Positions 13,226 through 16,144 of a stretch of 16,144 nt of DNA are shown one piece after another (within the stretch, counting starts at the first letter, position 1; each line of letters starts with the position of its first letter). The DNA lies in NCBI GenBank assembly GCA_019113455.1, contig DXHG01000010.1, positions 1 through 16,144 of the forward strand, given 5' to 3'. Under the pieces are notes generated by a model. That model was given only the letters and a program-made list of their open reading frames with translations, made no database searches and was not told the origin of the DNA. This stretch comes from Candidatus Treponema faecavium (GTDB taxonomy: Bacteria > Spirochaetota > Spirochaetia > Treponematales > Treponemataceae). Made by a program: the position numbers and the translations under genes.

Positions 13226-15031
13226 TTATCGTGCAGTGCCCTTAAACAGCGGACCGAACGCGGCGCAGGCGCGGTAATCCTGTCCTTCTTTGTCGGTACC
13301 AAACGCGTTCCATGCCGCCGGACGGAAAATATCTTCTTCCGGAACATTGTGCATACAGACCGGAATACGCAGAATCGAACACAGCGTGATAATGTCCGCT
13401 CCGATATGGCCGTAGCTGATTGCGCCGTGATTGGCGCCCCAGTTGTTCATCACGTCATACGCGGACTTAAACGCGCCTTTTCCCGTAACGCGCGGCGCAA
13501 ACCATGTGCACGGCCACGTGTAGTCGGTGCGCTTCCACAGCTTGTCGGTAACCTCTGCCGGAAGTTTGACCGTCCAGCCTTCCGCAATCTGCATTACCGG
13601 GCCAAGACCTTTTACCAGATTGAGGCGCATCATCGTAACCGGCATCTCGCAGTCAGTTACAAAACGCGAGGAGAATCCGCCGCCGCGGAAGTAGCCGTAA
13701 TCGGCAGCGTTCCACGTTGTCGCCGTAAGACAGGCGTCGCAGTCGGCGTCGGTCATTTCCCAGAACGGCTTCATCACGCTGTTGCCTGCGGCGTCTTTGG
13801 CGGCGCCGCTCGCGTCAATACAGGCGGCGCCCGAGTTAATCAGGTGGATAAAGCCGCCGGCCTCTTTTGCGTGTCCTTCTATATCATAGCCGGCAGCTTT
13901 CTTAACAGCCGCGGCGCTCCAGTACGTGCGCACATCGGCGAATATCTGCGGCCGGTTTGTCAGCAGTTTGCCGAACAGCATACCCGTGCCGTTGAGCGTA
14001 TCGTTTTCTGTCGCAAGCACGTACGTTTCGCGCGGGCCGTTCCAGTCAAACGACGAATTGAGCATCGACTCGGCAAAGTCGCAGTTCGGGTAAAAGTCAG
14101 TCCACTGCCGCTGTCCCTGGAAACCGCCGGCTATCGCGTTGTGACCCAGGCGTTCTTCTTCGCAGCCGGCAGGCAGGTTTTTGTTGCCATTGAACAGATC
14201 CTTGATGATGCACATCATCTTAACGACAAATTCCCAGTCCTTGTCTTTTTCTTCTTTTGATTTCTGCACATCGGCCGGATTCTTGTCAAAACCTTCCTGA
14301 CAGTGCGCGCGCGTCCACGCGAGCGCCTTTTCAAATTCCGCCTTGTCGTAAATGCCTTTTTCCATGCGCCGGATAATTTCCACCTCGTCGACAGACTCCA
14401 CGCGCATACCGAGGTATTCTTCAAAGAACTCAGGCGAAATGATGGAACCGGCAATACCCATGCAGATAGAGCCGATTTGCAGATACGACTTTCCGCGCAT
14501 TGTCGCCGCCGCAACCGCCGCGCGGCCAAAGCGCAAAAGTTTTTCTTTTACATCTTCAGGAATTTCCGTCTCGTCGGCGTCCTGCACATCGTGCCCGTAA
14601 ATACCGAACGCGGGCAGTCCCTTCTGCGCATGCCCGGCAAGCACCGCCGCCAGATACACCGCGCCCGGACGTTCCGTGCCGTTAAAACCCCACACGCCTT
14701 TGATTGTCAGCGGATCCATATCCATCGTTTCTGAGCCGTAGCACCAGCACGGCGTTACCGTCAGCGTAATCGAAACGTTTTCTTTTTTGAACTTGTCGGC
14801 GCAGGCGGCGGCTTCCGCAACCCTGCCGATAGTGGAATCGGCAATAACGACTTTTACCGGTTCCCCGTTTGAATAGCGCAGGTTATCACGAAACAGTTTC
14901 GCCGCGTTTTTAGCCATATTCATCGTCTGCTCTTCGAGCGATTCGCGCACGCGCAGATGTCCCTGGCGGCCGTCAATGGTAGGACGGATGCCGATTACCG
15001 GATAATCTCCAATGAGCCGATTCGTTGCCAT
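13226..15031 (-). CDS. fucI: L-fucose isomerase
   Basis: A 601-residue cytoplasmic aldose-ketose isomerase converting L-fucose to L-fuculose, and typically D-arabinose to D-ribulose. The N-terminus PVIGIRPTIDGR...VRESLEEQTMNMA is the family signature (11-40). Mn ligands by analogy to E. coli FucI (E337, D361, H528) are E342 in LATEND, D366 in FADVRTYW and H535 in GANHGAISYGH. Length is close to the 591 residues of the E. coli enzyme. The start is ATG 15029-15031 behind AAGGAG. It is the first gene of the operon, with a leader of about 27 nt from the proposed promoter, and faces the AraC-type regulator. A few lysines in EEKDKDWEF around 260-268 are an ordinary surface variation. I see no broken residue. 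Confidence 0.95.
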   Translation of the reverse strand: MATNRLIGDYPVIGIRPTIDGRQGHLRVRESLEEQTMNMAKNAAKLFRDNLRYSNGEPVKVVIADSTIGRVAEAAACADKFKKENVSITLTVTPCWCYGSETMDMDPLTIKGVWGFNGTERPGAVYLAAVLAGHAQKGLPAFGIYGHDVQDADETEIPEDVKEKLLRFGRAAVAAATMRGKSYLQIGSICMGIAGSIISPEFFEEYLGMRVESVDEVEIIRRMEKGIYDKAEFEKALAWTRAHCQEGFDKNPADVQKSKEEKDKDWEFVVKMMCIIKDLFNGNKNLPAGCEEERLGHNAIAGGFQGQRQWTDFYPNCDFAESMLNSSFDWNGPRETYVLATENDTLNGTGMLFGKLLTNRPQIFADVRTYWSAAAVKKAAGYDIEGHAKEAGGFIHLINSGAACIDASGAAKDAAGNSVMKPFWEMTDADCDACLTATTWNAADYGYFRGGGFSSRFVTDCEMPVTMMRLNLVKGLGPVMQIAEGWTVKLPAEVTDKLWKRTDYTWPCTWFAPRVTGKGAFKSAYDVMNNWGANHGAISYGHIGADIITLCSILRIPVCMHNVPEEDIFRPAAWNAFGTDKEGQDYRACAAFGPLFKGTAR

Positions 15032-15151
15032 AGGTACTCCTTGATTTATAATACGATAGCGTATCAGTATATGTTATTCTGCACCCTGTTTTTTATCTGG
15101 TGTATCGCAAAAATACGATAAAATATAATTATATTCAGATACGCATCACTC
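15032..15151 (-). promoter_or_regulatory. Fucose operon control region with repeated half-sites
   Basis: A minus-strand -10 TATACT (15066-15071) has no recognisable -35 at 16-18 bp (A-rich there), as expected for an activator-dependent promoter. Around and upstream of it are an exact 9-bp direct repeat AATACGATA (15050-15058 and 15112-15120), an inverted pair ATACG/CGTAT (15051-15055/15060-15064), TATCG/CGATA (15103-15107/15116-15120) and GCGTATC/GATACGC (15059-15065/15138-15144). A perfect 14-bp AT palindrome (15122-15135) lies between. These repeated TATCG/CGATA elements are the best operator candidates for the divergent regulator. Confidence 0.5.
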
Positions 15152-15180
15152 TTTCAAAACAGCCGGATATCTGATATACT
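15152..15180 (+). promoter_or_regulatory. Candidate promoter of the AraC-family regulator
   Basis: TATACT (15175-15180) with a weak -35 TTTCAA (15152-15157) at 17 bp. The expected transcript start near 15187 leaves about 52 nt before the ATG at 15239 and only 4 nt before an in-frame TTG at 15191, which favours the ATG as the start. Confidence 0.45.
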
Positions 15181-15238
15181 ATATGCGCTTTTGCATCGGC
15201 TTCTGCAATCCGCATATCCGGCGCCATACGGAACGCAC

Positions 15239-16123
15239 ATGTATCACTGGTACGACTTTGAAAACATCAGACGCGGAACATATCATTTTCCGATAGAATT
15301 CTATTATGTGACGGAATCGCATCCGCGCTATGTCATGCCCTATCACTGGCACCTGGAAATAGAAATCATCAGAGTAACCAGAGGAACGTTTACGATTACG
15401 GCCGAAGACACCTCATACCGTCTTGAGGCGAACGATATTCTTTTTATACCGTCAAACGCTGTGCACGGCGGCGTGCCGGCAGCCGACTGCATATACGAGT
15501 GCATTGTCGCCGACCTGCACGGTCTTTTGCAGCGCAATGCGTTTTTTGCGTCATGCGCGGAACTGTTTTCCGACAGCAAAAAAATAATGCCGCTGTACCG
15601 GCAGGCGCAGAAAGATACGGAAGTATATACGGCGCTTACGCGGCTTTTTACCACGATGCGCGACAGAAACGACGGCTGGCAGCTTTTAACCATCGGCTGC
15701 CTGTTTGTGTTTTTTGGGCTCACGCTTGAAAGCGGCCGTTTTGAACAAACAAGCTCCGACACGCTGCACGGTTCGTACACGCTCGCACAGTTTCAAAAAG
15801 TGTTCAATCTCATACGCACGCGCTACGCCGAACCGATTACGCTTGAAGACATGGCGTGCGAAGCGAACATGTCGCCGAACTACTTCTGCCAGCGGTTCAA
15901 AGAAGCGACGCATTATTCCCCGATAGAATACCTGATACGGTACCGCATAGAATACTCAAAGTATCTCCTGTGCGTTAAGAACCTTTCCGTTTCGGAAGCG
16001 GCGTTTCTTTCAGGATTCAACACGTGCGCGTACTATATAAAAGTGTTTAAGAAATTCACCGGAGAAACGCCGAACAAGTACAAAAAAGCGTTTTTTGCGC
16101 AGACGTCCGGCCGGGAGGGATAG
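15239..16123 (+). CDS. AraC-family transcriptional regulator, probable fucose operon activator
   Basis: A 294-residue one-component regulator. The N-terminal half is a cupin-type ligand-binding domain: MPYHWHLEIEIIRVTRGTF (33-51) with the H-x-H of this fold, then RLEANDILFIPSNAVHGG (61-78). The C-terminal AraC DNA-binding domain spans about 185-285, with a first helix-turn-helix around TLEDMACEANMSPNYFCQRFK (201-221) and a second around LSVSEAAFLSGFNTCAYYIKVFKKF (249-273), ending in the usual TGETPNKYKK. Divergent placement against fucI makes the sugar or a phosphorylated intermediate the likely inducer. The start is chosen at ATG 15239-15241 because the proposed promoter lies too close to the alternative TTG at 15191; neither has a strong SD, so the start is the least certain in the window. 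Confidence 0.88.
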   Translation: MYHWYDFENIRRGTYHFPIEFYYVTESHPRYVMPYHWHLEIEIIRVTRGTFTITAEDTSYRLEANDILFIPSNAVHGGVPAADCIYECIVADLHGLLQRNAFFASCAELFSDSKKIMPLYRQAQKDTEVYTALTRLFTTMRDRNDGWQLLTIGCLFVFFGLTLESGRFEQTSSDTLHGSYTLAQFQKVFNLIRTRYAEPITLEDMACEANMSPNYFCQRFKEATHYSPIEYLIRYRIEYSKYLLCVKNLSVSEAAFLSGFNTCAYYIKVFKKFTGETPNKYKKAFFAQTSGREG

Positions 16124-16144
16124 TTATCGCGGCAGGCACTAACT

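Noticed and set aside
13118..14260. A 380-codon plus-strand frame opposite fucI
   Set aside because: Antisense to fucI and the start of the kinase gene, low-complexity basic composition and no recognisable domain.

Overview
The window reads as chromosomal DNA of a moderately GC-rich heterotrophic bacterium with strong AGGAGG-type ribosome binding sites. My best guess is a Treponema-like spirochaete. That rests on overall feel (signal peptides with relaxed lipoboxes, an ABC-type sugar importer, intergenic repeats), not on any diagnostic marker, so treat the taxonomy as low to moderate confidence.

Left part (1-5680) holds unrelated single genes separated by repeat-rich spacers. At the left edge is an array of 15-bp palindromes (consensus TTTGCCRTCGGCAAA) with a strict period of about 22 bp. 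After a spacer with no convincing gene comes an AMP-forming long-chain acyl-CoA synthetase (387-2126, +). Next is a secreted NylB/class C beta-lactamase-like serine hydrolase (2348-3643, +) with its own promoter region containing two overlapping hairpins. The same palindrome recurs at 3682-3736, where two copies in opposite orientation form a hairpin between convergent genes. Next on the minus strand are an aspartate/glutamate racemase-family gene broken by a one-base deletion (3761-4449) and an unrecognised exported protein (4705-5523) that looks leaderless. A roughly 90-bp dispersed repeat occurs in both 2169-2256 and 4501-4594.

Right part (5632-16123) is a complete L-fucose utilisation locus. 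A divergent AraC-family regulator (15239-16123, +) faces an eight-gene minus-strand operon. In transcription order this is fucI isomerase, a rhamnulokinase-type fuculokinase, fucU mutarotase, fucA aldolase, a sugar-binding protein, a double-domain ABC ATPase, an RbsC-type permease and fucO lactaldehyde reductase. It ends at a perfect 22-bp-stem bidirectional terminator (5632-5680). Spacings are short (from a 7-bp overlap to 31 bp), except for 86 bp after the binding-protein gene. That gap carries a 12-bp hairpin without a U-tract, probably a transcript-stabilising or partial-termination element.

Functionally, the ABC importer brings in fucose and FucU interconverts its anomers. FucI makes L-fuculose, the kinase makes L-fuculose 1-phosphate, and FucA splits it into DHAP and L-lactaldehyde. 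FucO reduces the lactaldehyde to L-1,2-propanediol, re-oxidising NADH. The same enzymes could handle D-arabinose. The operon/regulator gap holds repeated ATACGATA/TATCG half-sites that are good candidates for the regulator's operators.

No rRNA, tRNA, CRISPR array, transposase, integrase or prophage gene was seen. The fucose system is a known type. The less explained items are the 22-bp-phased palindrome arrays, the dispersed repeat, the leaderless exported protein and the frameshifted racemase.
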